Shown one piece after another: positions 1 to 9,695 of a stretch of 64,000 bases of DNA. Numbering within the stretch: position 1 is the stretch's first letter; the number at the start of each line of letters is the position of its first letter. This stretch comes from Bacteroidota bacterium. GTDB taxonomy: Bacteria > Bacteroidota > Bacteroidia > Bacteroidales > Paludibacteraceae. The translations under genes were made by a program, and so were the position numbers. Below the pieces are notes generated by a model that worked only from the letters and a program-made list of their open reading frames with translations, was not told the DNA's origin and did not search any database. Location of the stretch: NCBI GenBank assembly GCA_021779195.1, contig JAJYBB010000012.1, forward strand, positions 30,780 through 94,779, read 5' to 3'.

Positions 1-402
1 ATTGGGCAGTATCAGGATTATTTCGTGATTCGGTATTCAGATGTACTGTTGATGGCTGCTGAATTGGGAAGCCCTAAGGCACAGCAATACCTGACTCAAG
101 TACGAAACAGAGCCGGTTTGATCACTACTGTTGACCCTACAAAGGCAAATATCCTGGCTGAAAGACGAATGGAATTTGTCGGCGAAGGTATCCGTTACTG
201 GGATTTACTTCGGCAAGGAGTAGCTTCTGCTGCTTCAACTATAGTGGCTAATACTTCATTCTCTTATTTCAGTAATGGAGGAACCGCTCCGACAGCATCT
301 CTACTTCAAACAAATATAACTACAACTCGAGGCTTTCAAAAAATACCCAATGACCAGATTACTTTGTCATCAGGTGTCTTAAAACAAAATGCCGGTTGGT
401 AA
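1..402 (+). CDS. SusD/RagB-family lipoprotein, C-terminal fragment (gene begins before the window)
   Basis: The reading frame is open from base 1 and ends at 402, so only the last ~133 residues are present. The stretch YFVIRYSDVLLMAAE, a following 'VRNRAGL' and the 'LAERRMEFVGEGIRYWDLLR' region are the usual C-terminal signature of SusD-type proteins (compare RYADVLLMFAEA in the complete SusD at 47804-49672). SusD proteins are outer-membrane lipoproteins that cap the SusC porin and bind glycan. The following lipoprotein and GH5 genes on the same strand make this the tail of a polysaccharide utilisation locus probably aimed at a beta-glucan or hemicellulose. The start lies outside the window. 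The family call is firm; the substrate is inference. Confidence 0.93.
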   Translation: MGQYQDYFVIRYSDVLLMAAELGSPKAQQYLTQVRNRAGLITTVDPTKANILAERRMEFVGEGIRYWDLLRQGVASAASTIVANTSFSYFSNGGTAPTASLLQTNITTTRGFQKIPNDQITLSSGVLKQNAGW

Positions 403-495
403 CATTTATAAACAATAAAAGTAATTTTCTCAAGGAACGAGTCTTGTTTTTGGGACGGGCTCAGTTCTAGGTAACCTTTAAAATAATTATTTCAG

Positions 496-1878
496 ATGAA
501 AAACAAATATAAAATATTATCTGCTATCATTGGGATCGCCTCGTTTTTTACGGCTTGTACGCCCAATGATTATAGTTTGGGAGGCTTAATAGGCCAAAGT
601 TCACTTAAATTTTCGGTAACTCCCAATGCTCAAGATCCCAATATGATTATCCTGAAAAGTTTGACTCCAGGAGTTACACCTTTGTGGATTACTCCTATCG
701 GACGTTCGACACGTGTTCAAGATACTGTGAAAATTGCATTCCCTGGAACTTATAAATTTATATATGGTGTTGAAAGTGCCGGTGGTTACGTGCAATCGAA
801 AGATACGGTTATTCTGAATATTACTACCACAAATCTTTCTTATGTTAATGATCCGTTGTGGACCATGCTTTCAGGTGGCGTAGGTCAATCGAAAACTTGG
901 TATTTGGATTTAAATGCAAGTGCAGTTAGTAAATATTTTGCAGGTCCATTGTATTTCTATGGTACTAACGATAGCTGGGAGTCGGTTTCTAATGGAGTTA
1001 AAGTTGGTGGCGATTCGTGGAATTGGTGTCCTGATTATCCGGGTAATTCTTGGTTGATGACTGCTGCCGATTTTGGTTCGATGATTTTCGATCTTATCGG
1101 TGGCGCCCACATAACGGTTGATCACAAAACCATTCCTGCTCGTGGAGTTGAACATGGCACTTATATGTTGTTTCAGGATTCTCATACCCTTCAACTTACC
1201 GATGCTGCCATTTTGCACGATACGGGACGTGATGGTGTTGTTTTGAAATGGGGTGATATTAAGGTGCTTTCGCTTACAGATAACACAATGCAATTGGCTG
1301 TTTTGCGCGATAATTCGAGTGAAGGTAAATGCTTGTTATGTTACAACTTTATCAGTAAAGATTATTCTGATAATTGGGTGCCTAAAACGGTAAGTTATGG
1401 CGAACCAATCAATTCAAACGTTACTCAGACCGACCTTGTCGGTACTTGGCGTTATAGTACGGTTTCTCAAAACTGGGTTGGATGGGAAGTTCAAGGCTCG
1501 GGCAAAGGTGGTTCTCAGTTAAATAATTGGTTTACTCGTGCTGATATGGTGAAAGATTTATTGAGCTGGGGAGCGACCGATCCGGCAACTACTTTTGCTA
1601 ATGCCGATCAAAATCTATATACTTTCAATGCTAATGGTACTTGTACCTTGAATGGCATTGCTAACACCTATACTGTTGCGAATGGAGTTATTTCTTTTGG
1701 TACTCCTCTGGCTGGAACTGAATGGAGTTTGGTTTGGATTTCACTTACAGGCTCTTCGGTCAATGTGCTAAATGTAACTTCCATTGGTACAACACCATAT
1801 ACCAGCAACGGTATTTGGCTTGGTATCAGGAATGGCACTAAAAACGAGGATCAGGCTATCCATTTGGTTAAGCAATAA
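496..1878 (+). CDS. surface lipoprotein of a polysaccharide utilisation locus, putative glycan-binding protein
   Basis: 460 residues. The N-terminus MKNKYKILSAIIGIASFFTAC is a lipoprotein signal with the acylated Cys at about residue 21. Residues ~35-110 look like a PKD/Ig-like beta-sandwich (a 'TPGVTPLW...GTYKFIYGVES' pattern). The rest is rich in Trp, Gly and aromatic residues (WYLDL, WNWCPDYPG, WVGWEV, EWSLVWI), as in surface glycan-binding proteins encoded just after SusD. No catalytic motif is seen. It lies 93 bp after the SusD fragment and 77 bp before the GH5 start, with a strong hairpin in the second gap. Its likely job is to hold polysaccharide at the cell surface for the SusCD pair and the GH5 enzyme. 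Function is inferred from position and composition only. Confidence 0.75.
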   Translation: MKNKYKILSAIIGIASFFTACTPNDYSLGGLIGQSSLKFSVTPNAQDPNMIILKSLTPGVTPLWITPIGRSTRVQDTVKIAFPGTYKFIYGVESAGGYVQSKDTVILNITTTNLSYVNDPLWTMLSGGVGQSKTWYLDLNASAVSKYFAGPLYFYGTNDSWESVSNGVKVGGDSWNWCPDYPGNSWLMTAADFGSMIFDLIGGAHITVDHKTIPARGVEHGTYMLFQDSHTLQLTDAAILHDTGRDGVVLKWGDIKVLSLTDNTMQLAVLRDNSSEGKCLLCYNFISKDYSDNWVPKTVSYGEPINSNVTQTDLVGTWRYSTVSQNWVGWEVQGSGKGGSQLNNWFTRADMVKDLLSWGATDPATTFANADQNLYTFNANGTCTLNGIANTYTVANGVISFGTPLAGTEWSLVWISLTGSSVNVLNVTSIGTTPYTSNGIWLGIRNGTKNEDQAIHLVKQ

Positions 1879-1895
1879 TTTTTTATGAATATTTT

Positions 1896-1937
1896 ATATA
1901 GAAGAGACATTTAATTTTGTCTCTTCTATATCTTTTT
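1896..1937 (+). terminator. 13-bp perfect hairpin plus T tract between the lipoprotein and GH5 genes
   Basis: Arms 1896-1908 (ATATAGAAGAGAC) and 1919-1931 (GTCTCTTCTATAT) are perfectly complementary around a 10-base loop, followed by TCTTTTT. It sits 18 bp past the lipoprotein stop and 18 bp before the preferred GH5 start. It may be a partial terminator that lowers GH5 expression, or an mRNA-stabilising 3' end. Confidence 0.75.
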
Positions 1938-1955
1938 ACGAAATTAAAATCATTT

Positions 1956-3455
1956 ATGATTCATCATTGTCGGTTATTTTTGATTGTTTGTTCAATAGCT
2001 TTCTTTTCAATTTCGTGTAAGGGTAGATATCCTATCTTTACTCCAACTGGAACTGATTCTATTATTTCTGTATTTAAAGTTTCACCTGACTCTGTCAAGT
2101 TTGATAAATTGGGCGGTAACGATACATTAAAAGTTAGAATGAATGGAAAAGGTTGGACGGTATTGTCTAATCGGGACTGGTGCACCGTTTCAAAAACTGG
2201 ATCTGCCTCTGATAGCGATCAGGTGATTGTTTCAGCTTCTGCAAATTCTACCGGTCTTGCACGCACTGCTTCTCTTTCATTTGTAATGGATCAAAAGAAA
2301 TTAATTACTGTTATTATATCTCAGTCTGTTGGCGGTAGCCTGTACCCCGATTATTCTAGTCCTACTATACCCGATTCAACTGGAATGTCGGAGAATGCAA
2401 GGTTACTTGTACATCAAATTTTCGCAGGATGGAATTTAGGCAATGCTCTTGAAGTGCCTGGCAATGAAACAGGCTGGGGGAATCCAAAAACGACTCAAAC
2501 TCTGATTGATTCTATTAAAGCTACGGGTATTAACGCCATCAGAATTCCTTGTGCATGGGATAGTTACATTGAAAATGCTGCTACCTGCAAATTAAAAGAT
2601 TCCTGGCTTCAGCGCGTCAAACAAGTGGTTGATTATTGTTATAAAAACAATATGTTCGTTATTATCAATATTCATTGGGATGGTGGTTGGCTCGAAAATA
2701 ATCCCACTTATGCCAAGCAGGAGGCAGTGAATGCAAAACAAAAGGCGCTTTGGGAACAAATAGCTGTGTATTTCCGAAATTATGACGATCATTTGATGTT
2801 TGCAGGAACAAATGAGGTACATGTCGATTATAATACCCCTTCAGCTGAGAATATTTCAGTTCAACAGTCATATAATCAAACTTTTGTAGATGCAGTTCGT
2901 TCGACGGGAGGACGCAATGCCTATCGCAATTTGATTATTCAATCCTATAATACCAATATTGGTTATGCTATTTCCTATCTGAAAGTTCCTGTTGATAAAA
3001 TTATGAATAAGCTCTTAGTAGAGGTTCATTATTATGATCCATGGGATTTTTGTGGTGATAATGCGAGTAACATTTATCTTTGGGGAAAAGCTTTTGCTCA
3101 ATTTGGTTCAATTTCATCCTGGGGACAGGAAGACGGGTTGAATGAGCAATTTAAAAGCATGAAAACTAATTTTGTCGACAAAGGTTTTCCTGTTATACTT
3201 GGCGAGTTTGGCGCTATACGCCGATCATTACTTGCTGGAACAACTTTAAGCAATCATTTGGCTTCTAGGGCTTATTATTTCGAATATTTAGCACAGCAAG
3301 CAAAAACCTATGGAATTGTTCCTTTTGTTTGGGATAATGGTAATACAGGTAATAACGGAATGGCTATGTTCTACCGCTCGACAGGAGCGGTTTTCGATCA
3401 TCAAGCCTTGAATGCATATTTAGCCGGAGCTTCAAAGGGCATTTATCCTTTTTAA
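1956..3455 (+). CDS. GH5-family endoglucanase lipoprotein with BACON domain
   Basis: 499 residues from the ATG at 1956. An upstream in-frame ATG at 1917 lies inside the hairpin loop and would add residues before the signal, so 1956 is preferred. MIHHCRLFLIVCSIAFFSISC is a lipoprotein signal. Residues ~35-125 form a BACON domain (WTVLSNRDWCTVS ... ITVIISQS). The GH5 catalytic domain follows: GWNLGNALE, IRIPCAWD and IINIHWDGGW, the acid/base Glu about 287 in FAGTNEVH, and the nucleophile Glu about 417 in ILGEFGA. The GWNLGNALE start and the NEVH form resemble the GH5_4-type endo-beta-1,4-glucanases/xyloglucanases of Bacteroidota. It is the last gene of this locus. Enzyme class is confident; the exact substrate is not readable from sequence. 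Confidence 0.93.
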   Translation: MIHHCRLFLIVCSIAFFSISCKGRYPIFTPTGTDSIISVFKVSPDSVKFDKLGGNDTLKVRMNGKGWTVLSNRDWCTVSKTGSASDSDQVIVSASANSTGLARTASLSFVMDQKKLITVIISQSVGGSLYPDYSSPTIPDSTGMSENARLLVHQIFAGWNLGNALEVPGNETGWGNPKTTQTLIDSIKATGINAIRIPCAWDSYIENAATCKLKDSWLQRVKQVVDYCYKNNMFVIINIHWDGGWLENNPTYAKQEAVNAKQKALWEQIAVYFRNYDDHLMFAGTNEVHVDYNTPSAENISVQQSYNQTFVDAVRSTGGRNAYRNLIIQSYNTNIGYAISYLKVPVDKIMNKLLVEVHYYDPWDFCGDNASNIYLWGKAFAQFGSISSWGQEDGLNEQFKSMKTNFVDKGFPVILGEFGAIRRSLLAGTTLSNHLASRAYYFEYLAQQAKTYGIVPFVWDNGNTGNNGMAMFYRSTGAVFDHQALNAYLAGASKGIYPF

Positions 3456-3657
3456 TTTGACAATTTTGAATAATCAATAATTTTGAAATTGATACGAAGA
3501 AATTTTATGAGAATATCATCCTTTGAATGATCTTTTACTGACGTTTGAAGGAAATTTATAGTTCAACATTTGATTTTATCGTGTATTGTCGAATTACAAA
3601 AATTTCATTTAACTTTAAATGATTTATTAATTGTTTTCTTTAAATTTGCTTAATGTT

Positions 3658-3696
3658 AAATCTCCTGACAATGTGAATTGAGAGGAGATTTTTTTT
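3658..3696. terminator. terminator between convergent GH5 and TlpA-like genes
   Basis: Arms AAATCTCCT (3658-3666) and AGGAGATTT (3683-3691) pair perfectly around a 16-base loop, with eight T (3689-3696) on the plus strand. It is the only clear signal in the 413-bp gap 3456-3868; nothing else coding or structured was seen there. It serves GH5 and could also act on the opposite strand. Confidence 0.75.
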
Positions 3697-3868
3697 CTAA
3701 CGTTGACAAAGCGGCACCAATATAATTTTTCCTGCACGCATACACTACATCTTTTACTCTGTTCACTATCTTTTTTTTGTTTTAAAATCTCCGATTATTA
3801 GCTTCGAAGCCCTTTGATTGTGATATAAAATTTTTCATCTCGATTCTCTAATAACAATTTCTATTGCA

Positions 3869-4387
3869 TTATTTTAGCAATGCATCAATTTTATCAGTCA
3901 TTTTATTAAACTCTATTTGGTCGAACAAACGGGTGAGGAAAACAATTTTACCTGATTTATCGATAATTACGTTGCGGGTGATTCCTGCATCACGTTCGGC
4001 ATACAATGTGAAAATGCGGGCTTTGGGATCTAATCCTATGGGATAACTGATGGGAATAGACTTTGCAAATTTTAAAACGGTTCCAATTGGTTCGTCGCGG
4101 TCGATAGCCATCAATACAAACGTTGGGTTTGATTTATGTTTTTGCCAGATATCCCTTTCGATAAATGGCATTTCCTTCCGACAAACACTACACCAGCTGG
4201 CTGTAAATTGAAGCATTACCACTTTTCCTTTTAAATCGGAAAGTTTCACTGTTTTACCATTGGTCAGTTTCATGCTAAAATTAGGGGCTTGTTCACCCAT
4301 TTTTACTAAATAGGCACTGTTATCCGCTTTTTGAGCAAAACCAGTAAGTGATAGCGTTAAGGCAAAGAATGCAATTGTTTTTTTCAT
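3869..4387 (-). CDS. TlpA/ResA-like periplasmic thiol-disulfide oxidoreductase
   Basis: 172 residues with a Sec signal (MKKTIAFFALTLSLTGFAQ). The core is an AhpC/TSA-redoxin fold: GEQAPNFSMKLTNGKTVKLSD, VVMLQFTASWCSVCRKEMP with the CxxC pair at Cys66/Cys69, and the cis-Pro region ARIFTLY...GITRNVIIDKSGKIV. Proteins of this family reduce or rearrange disulfides outside the cytoplasm. It stands alone, upstream of and co-directional with asnS-korAB products but separated by 132 bp from korB, so it is probably its own unit. Its partner protein cannot be told from the sequence. Confidence 0.88.
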   Translation of the reverse strand: MKKTIAFFALTLSLTGFAQKADNSAYLVKMGEQAPNFSMKLTNGKTVKLSDLKGKVVMLQFTASWCSVCRKEMPFIERDIWQKHKSNPTFVLMAIDRDEPIGTVLKFAKSIPISYPIGLDPKARIFTLYAERDAGITRNVIIDKSGKIVFLTRLFDQIEFNKMTDKIDALLK

Positions 4388-4519
4388 ATTTATCTTAATT
4401 TAAAAAACCGATACCGAACTAAATCCGAACCGGTTTTCAAATGAAAAGTTATTTTGAAAATTTAAAATTGAAACCAATCAAATATTTACATAAATTTGAT
4501 ATTTCAATCTATTTCTTTA

Positions 4520-5545
4520 TCAAATTTCCCATTGTTCTAGAGTTGCAATCAAATCATCGAATGTTTTAACTTTCGATTTGGCTTTCACTTGTTCGATTTG
4601 GCTTTCAACTGCATCGTCGTAAGTTTCGTCCTCCACATCACGTATCACACCCATGGCAATTGGCATTTCTGGGCCTTCCATCAACGCTAATTTCATGTGC
4701 ATAGTGGTGTCAGTACATTTGGCATCATGTATCAAAATGTCGTCTTCGGTAATGCCATTTTCGCCAATATTAACGACTTTCAGGTTGAAACCTGAAAGGA
4801 TTAATCCCTTATTGTTGTCTTTGCCGAATATCATTCGTTTCCCGTGTTCCAATACGATAATCCGATCGGCTCGGGTTTCTTTCTCAGCAATCCATGCATG
4901 TGCCCCATCGTTGAAAATCACGCAGTTTACGAGGCATTCAACAATCGAAGCGCCTTTGTGATTTGCAGCGGCAAGCATGGTCATTTGAGCTGTTTTCAGA
5001 TCCACATCGAGTAATCGTCCAAAAAATGTACCCCGCGCCCCCATGGTTAATTCAGCGGGACGGAAGGGACGTTCAACTGTGCCAAAAGGAGAAGATTTGG
5101 TAATATATCCTTTTTTTGTGGTAGGAGAATATTGTCCTTTGGTTAATCCGTAAATTTGATTATTAAAAATCAAAACATTGATATCTACATTACGACGAAC
5201 GCTGTGAATAAAGTGATTTCCACCAATCGCTAAACAGTCGCCATCACCGGTAACCTGCCAAACGGTGAGTTTTGGGTTAGCCACTTTCACACCTGTAGCA
5301 ATAGCTGCCCCGCGACCATGAATGGTGTGAAATCCATAGCTGCTTGTATAATATGGAAGACGTGATGAACAACCGATACCGGATATCACCACGGTGTCTT
5401 GTGGAGCTACTCCCAGATCAGCCATAACTTTTTGAAGTGAGTTCAAAACGGCATAATCGCCGCAACCCGGACACCAGCGAACGTATTGATCGCTTTTGAA
5501 ATCTTTGGGTGTATATTGTTTTATTTGTGATGTTAACGAGTCCAT
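4520..5545 (-). CDS. korB: 2-oxoacid:ferredoxin oxidoreductase, beta subunit
   Basis: 341 residues. This is the thiamine-pyrophosphate-binding subunit: the N-terminal VRWCPGCGDYAVLNSLQK and the TPP/Mg motif GDGDCLAIGGNHFIHSVRRN are present, followed by NNQIYGLTKGQYSPTT. With KorA it oxidatively decarboxylates 2-oxoglutarate (or runs the reverse carboxylation) using ferredoxin. Start is 20 bp after the korA stop, consistent with co-translation in one operon. No separate gamma or delta (4Fe-4S) gene is adjacent, which is usual for the two-subunit KorAB type. 2-oxoglutarate is preferred over pyruvate as substrate because of the two-subunit layout, but this is not proven. Confidence 0.92.
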   Translation of the reverse strand: MDSLTSQIKQYTPKDFKSDQYVRWCPGCGDYAVLNSLQKVMADLGVAPQDTVVISGIGCSSRLPYYTSSYGFHTIHGRGAAIATGVKVANPKLTVWQVTGDGDCLAIGGNHFIHSVRRNVDINVLIFNNQIYGLTKGQYSPTTKKGYITKSSPFGTVERPFRPAELTMGARGTFFGRLLDVDLKTAQMTMLAAANHKGASIVECLVNCVIFNDGAHAWIAEKETRADRIIVLEHGKRMIFGKDNNKGLILSGFNLKVVNIGENGITEDDILIHDAKCTDTTMHMKLALMEGPEMPIAMGVIRDVEDETYDDAVESQIEQVKAKSKVKTFDDLIATLEQWEI

Positions 5546-5565
5546 GATAAAGAAGTTATAGTTAG

Positions 5566-7416
5566 TTATTTCAATAATAAAGTAATATGATTTTCCAATT
5601 CAGTAACCGTAAAAGGTTGACCTTCGACTTTGTTGAACTGTAAAAACTCAACACCCGAAATTTTTGATCGTAAAATCGAGGCAAATTGCCCTGAATTTAA
5701 TTCGCAAACAACTACTTTCTTATATTTTTGGATTATTTGAGCTGTGTTTTTCGGAAGTGGATTGATATAATTAAAATGGGCTAAAGCTACTTTATTATTG
5801 CTATTCTTGTTTAAAATATCAATGGCACTTATTAAATGACCGTGTGTCGATCCCCAACCGATCACCAATAAGTCAGCATTCGGATCTCCTTCAATTTTCA
5901 AATCAGGAAGTTGGTTGCTGATGTTATTAATTTTTTCCTGACGGGTATCGACCATTTTTTGATGATTCAACGGATCGGTCGAAATACTGCCCGTAAAATA
6001 ATCTTTTTCAAGTCCACCGTTGCGATGACTGAAGCCTTCAATGCCCGGAATACTCCAATAACGAACTTTTGTATCGGGATCGCGCGATAGCACATTAAAA
6101 TTTTCGATGTTTTCGTGAGCAAAATTCGGCTTAATTTCAGGAAGTTCGGCTAATAGCGGAAGTTTCCAGAGTGAAGTTCCGTTCGAAATAAATGAATCTG
6201 TTAAAAGAATAACCGGTGTCATGTGTTCCAATGCGATTTTACTTGCCATGAATGCATAGTGAAAACAATCGTCGGGACTACCGGCAGCCATTACCACTGC
6301 AGGACTTTCGCCGTTGCGGCCATACATGGCTTGTAGTAAGTCGGTTTGCTCTGTTTTGGTAGGTAATCCGGTTGATGGACCACCACGCATGACATCAATG
6401 ATCACCAAAGGTAGTTCAGCCATAACCGCTAAACCAATGGCTTCCGATTTCAATGCCAGACCTGGTCCCGATGTGCTTGTGGCAGCTAAGCTTCCTGCAA
6501 ACGAGGCACCGATGGCTGAGGTGATTCCTGCAATTTCATCTTCGGCTTGCATTACTTTAACACCCATATCTTTACGCGCAGCCAATTCTTGCATAATATC
6601 TGAAGCAGGCGTGATAGGATAACTTCCTAAAAATAGCTGCAATCCTGCTTTTTTGGCGGCAGCAATTAATCCCCAAGAGGTTGCTTTGTTACCATTTATA
6701 ATTGTATATTTTCCTTTAGGGGTTTCGTGCGATTTTTCAACTAAATATGTCGAAACAGATAAATGTAAGTTATTGCCATAATTGTATCCATCAGTCAATA
6801 CTTTCACATTGGCATGTAACAAATCGGGTTTTTTGCCGAATTTATTTTCCAGAAAATGGATTGCCTGTTCAATCGGACGGTTAAACAACCAACAAACGAG
6901 CCCCAACGAAAACATGTTTTTACTGCGGAGCACTGTTTTATTCTCGAATCCGAAATCTTTCAAACTACTTTGAGTGAGCGACGAAAGCGGTACGGGAATG
7001 AGTTGTACCGTATCTGAAATACCTAATTCTTCAAATGGATTCTCAGTTTTAAATCCTGCTTTTTCGAATCCTGCTTTGATAAAAGCATCAACATCAAAAA
7101 TTAATACGCTGTTTTTTTTCAGTGAGTCAGCATTTACTTTTAGTGCAGCAGGATTCATGACTACCAATACATCAGGGTCATCGCCTGGAGTATATATTTT
7201 TCCGGAGCCGATATGAACCTGAAATCCTGATACCCCACCTAAAGTGCCTTGAGGAGCCCTGATTTCCGAAGGATAATCAGGGAAAGTCGAAATCTCGTTG
7301 CCTAAAATAGCCGAGAGATTGGAAAATAAATTACCGGTTAGTTGCATTCCGTCGCCCGAATCCCCAGAGAAACGAATGACGACATTGTCTAACTCGGTTG
7401 TTTTCACATTGTCCAT
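5566..7416 (-). CDS. korA: 2-oxoacid:ferredoxin oxidoreductase, fused gamma-alpha subunit
   Basis: 616 residues from the ATG at 7416. A longer frame reaches 7503 but adds an unrelated basic stretch, and family members begin near 'NVVIRFSGDSGDGMQLTGN', so 7416 is chosen. The N-terminal ~190 residues are the gamma domain (GGVSGFQVHIGSGKIYTPGD). Residues ~200-580 are the alpha pyrimidine-binding domain (GNKATSWGLIAAAKKAGLQ, FLGSYPITPASDIMQELA, TSTSGPGLALKSEAIGLA). The C-terminus carries the transketolase-like core (LVIGWGSTHG). It is the first gene of the korA-korB pair. This enzyme fits an anaerobe with a ferredoxin-based TCA branch. Confidence 0.92.
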   Translation of the reverse strand: MDNVKTTELDNVVIRFSGDSGDGMQLTGNLFSNLSAILGNEISTFPDYPSEIRAPQGTLGGVSGFQVHIGSGKIYTPGDDPDVLVVMNPAALKVNADSLKKNSVLIFDVDAFIKAGFEKAGFKTENPFEELGISDTVQLIPVPLSSLTQSSLKDFGFENKTVLRSKNMFSLGLVCWLFNRPIEQAIHFLENKFGKKPDLLHANVKVLTDGYNYGNNLHLSVSTYLVEKSHETPKGKYTIINGNKATSWGLIAAAKKAGLQLFLGSYPITPASDIMQELAARKDMGVKVMQAEDEIAGITSAIGASFAGSLAATSTSGPGLALKSEAIGLAVMAELPLVIIDVMRGGPSTGLPTKTEQTDLLQAMYGRNGESPAVVMAAGSPDDCFHYAFMASKIALEHMTPVILLTDSFISNGTSLWKLPLLAELPEIKPNFAHENIENFNVLSRDPDTKVRYWSIPGIEGFSHRNGGLEKDYFTGSISTDPLNHQKMVDTRQEKINNISNQLPDLKIEGDPNADLLVIGWGSTHGHLISAIDILNKNSNNKVALAHFNYINPLPKNTAQIIQKYKKVVVCELNSGQFASILRSKISGVEFLQFNKVEGQPFTVTELENHITLLLK

Positions 7417-7500
7417 GATGATTTGAAAAGGTTGAAAATAATTTTTAAATTGAGTTAATAAACTATCGGTATTATTTTTTTTAAGAAAAATTCTATTGAA

Positions 7501-7508
7501 CAAAAATA
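7501..7508 (-). promoter_or_regulatory. candidate -7 box (TATTTTTG) for korAB
   Basis: The minus strand reads TATTTTTG, matching the Bacteroidota TAnnTTTG element, 85 bp upstream of the korA ATG. No good TTTG -33 element sits at the expected distance, so this is tentative. Confidence 0.45.
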
Positions 7509-7625
7509 AACCAAAGTCTGAAATTCCGTATTTATTTTAACTAATTTAGAGGTAAATTAGTCAATAATTGCGCATTAGACGATACGTTGAACGAAATTTT
7601 AAGAAAAGTCCCAATTAATAACACT

Positions 7626-9023
7626 TTAGAAATCTGCATTGTTCGGTGTGCGGGGGAAAGGAATTACATCACGAATATTGGTCATGCCGGTTACAAACAA
7701 CAGTAATCGTTCAAAACCCAGTCCGAATCCTGAATGTGGAGCAGTACCAAATTTTCGGGTTTCTAAATACCACCAGATATCTTTTGTAGGAACGCCCATT
7801 TCTTCGGCGCGATTTTTTAGTTTTTCAAAATCTTCTTCGCGTTGCGAACCACCAATAATTTCACCGATCTTCGGGAAAAGTACATCCATGGCTCGAACGG
7901 TTTTGCCATCTTCATTTTGCTTCATATAGAACGATTTTATTTCTTTTGGATAATCGGTTAGAATAACCGGTTTCTTGAAATGTTGTTCTACTAAATATCG
8001 CTCGTGTTCCGATTGCAAATCAGTACCCCAACCTACGGGGAATTCAAATTTCTGACCATTGTCTATGGCTGCTTCAAGAATTTTTATCCCTTCGGTATAG
8101 CTTAAACGAATAAAATCGTTGTTTACAACGAAATTTAATCTTTCGATTAATTCGTTATCATACATTTGATTAAGGAAATTTAAGTCATCCTGACAATGTT
8201 CCAATGCCCAACGCACACAATATTGAATGAAATCCTGTGCTAATTGCATGTTATCTTCAATTTCGTTGAATGCAACTTCAGGTTCAATCATCCAAAATTC
8301 TGATAAATGCCGAGGAGTGTTCGAATTTTCAGCTCTGAAAGTCGGTCCAAACGTATAAATAGCACCCAATGAAAGGGCGGCCAGTTCTCCTTCGAGTTGT
8401 CCCGAAACAGTTAAACTTGCCTGTTTCCCGAAAAAATCGTTCGTGTAATCAATCGAACCTGTGTCATCTTTTTTTAGATCATACAAGTTTAAGGTAGTTA
8501 CCTGAAACATTTGCCCGGCACCTTCACAGTCGGAAGCTGTAATGATGGGCGTGTGAAAATAAAAGAATCCCCGTTCGTGAAAATAGGTATGAATAGCCAT
8601 TGCCATGTGATGACGAATGCGGAAAACGGCACCAAAAGTATTGGTTCGGGGACGTAAATGGGCTATTTCGCGAAGAAATTCCAGCGTATGTCCTTTTTTC
8701 TGAAGTGGATATGTTTCTGGGTCGGCAGTACCGTAAATGAGGATTGACGATGCTTGTATCTCAACAGTTTGACCTTTTCCGAGCGATTCTACTAATTTTC
8801 CGGTAACGGCAATACAAGCCCCGGTTGTAATTGGTTTCAGGTATTCGTCGCCAAAGGTTTCATTGTCGGCAACTACTTGAATATTATTTATGGTCGACCC
8901 ATCGTTGAGGGCGATAAAACTTATGGTTTTGTTACCACGTCGGGTACGAACCCAACCTTTGATTGTGATTTCGGATCCGAAATCGGTTCGTTTCAGTGCA
9001 TCGGCTATAACAGTTCTGGACAT
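7626..9023 (-). CDS. asnS: asparaginyl-tRNA synthetase
   Basis: 465 residues, the usual length. The N-terminal OB-fold anticodon-binding domain ([26 protein letters not shown]) is followed by the class II catalytic core: motif 2 ([26 protein letters not shown]) and motif 3 ([27 protein letters not shown]). It charges tRNA-Asn and marks direct Asn-tRNA formation. The N-terminal [21 protein letters not shown] and an upstream promoter 38 bp away fit this start. It is followed after 123 bp by korAB in the same direction, but korA has its own candidate promoter. Confidence 0.97.
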   Translation of the reverse strand: MSRTVIADALKRTDFGSEITIKGWVRTRRGNKTISFIALNDGSTINNIQVVADNETFGDEYLKPITTGACIAVTGKLVESLGKGQTVEIQASSILIYGTADPETYPLQKKGHTLEFLREIAHLRPRTNTFGAVFRIRHHMAMAIHTYFHERGFFYFHTPIITASDCEGAGQMFQVTTLNLYDLKKDDTGSIDYTNDFFGKQASLTVSGQLEGELAALSLGAIYTFGPTFRAENSNTPRHLSEFWMIEPEVAFNEIEDNMQLAQDFIQYCVRWALEHCQDDLNFLNQMYDNELIERLNFVVNNDFIRLSYTEGIKILEAAIDNGQKFEFPVGWGTDLQSEHERYLVEQHFKKPVILTDYPKEIKSFYMKQNEDGKTVRAMDVLFPKIGEIIGGSQREEDFEKLKNRAEEMGVPTKDIWWYLETRKFGTAPHSGFGLGFERLLLFVTGMTNIRDVIPFPRTPNNADF

Positions 9024-9060
9024 ATAAATTTGATTTTTTGATTACTGAGAATTTATGATG

Positions 9061-9091
9061 CAAAAGTACTCAATTTCATTGAAAGAATCAA
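9061..9091 (-). promoter_or_regulatory. asnS promoter, TTG-N20-TACTTTTG
   Basis: On the minus strand TTG (9091-9089), a 20-base spacer and TACTTTTG (9068-9061) match the Bacteroidota -33/-7 pattern. Transcription would start about 30 bases before the asnS ATG. Confidence 0.65.
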
Positions 9092-9307
9092 TTGACCTGA
9101 CTGTCAAAATTGTTTATCTTTTGGAAGACATATATTTAGTGTTTAAATTATTCGAAAATGGAATAGATTAGTCAAATAACGTTATGAATAACTGCTTGTT
9201 AGCAAATATTTAAATATTTATATATTTGCGATTTGACTATATGACAATTTTTTTTTAATCTTTCCTCTTTAAATATTCTTTTGGTTTGGACTGGTTTATA
9301 ACGAAAA

Positions 9308-9366
9308 GTAACTTGAACTGAAACCAATGCAATTAAAAAACTGCAATGATGAACGGTTCAAGTTAC
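9308..9366. repeat. 11-bp inverted repeat in a 670-bp gene-free stretch
   Basis: GTAACTTGAAC (9308-9318) pairs perfectly with GTTCAAGTTAC (9356-9366) around 37 bases. A TATATTTG box at 9221-9228 could start a plus-strand transcript through it. The rest of the gap 9092-9695 holds only a 21-base palindrome (9507-9527, CGATTTTAAT-T-ATTAAAATCG) and no plausible gene. Confidence 0.45.
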
Positions 9367-9695
9367 GTCTCACTAAACTAAGCTATCCACAAATTTAAAA
9401 ATTTATACCTGTACGAATGAAGGGAGTGTTTTGTACGCGTATAATGTTTTTTAATATCTAAAATTTAATAGAAAATTATTGATCTTTATTTAAAGGTGAA
9501 TGACACCGATTTTAATTATTAAAATCGCACTGCAACGCAGCTTCTATTGTTCAAATGATTTTATGCCATTTTCACGCTTTTATATGGCATTATGTATTTG
9601 ATATTCTATGGAATACAAATTATTTGAAAATTGTCTATTTTCGTTTGTCAAACGATTTTTTTTAACTTGACTGAGACTGTGAATATTGCTGTTTT

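Noticed and set aside
1917..1955. Upstream ATG extending GH5 by 13 residues
   Set aside because: It lies in the loop of the 13-bp hairpin and would put residues before the lipoprotein signal; the ATG at 1956 gives a clean signal peptide.
7417..7503. Longer korA frame starting at 7503
   Set aside because: The extra 29 residues are basic, unlike the family, and would overlap the promoter region; the ATG at 7416 precedes the conserved domain directly.
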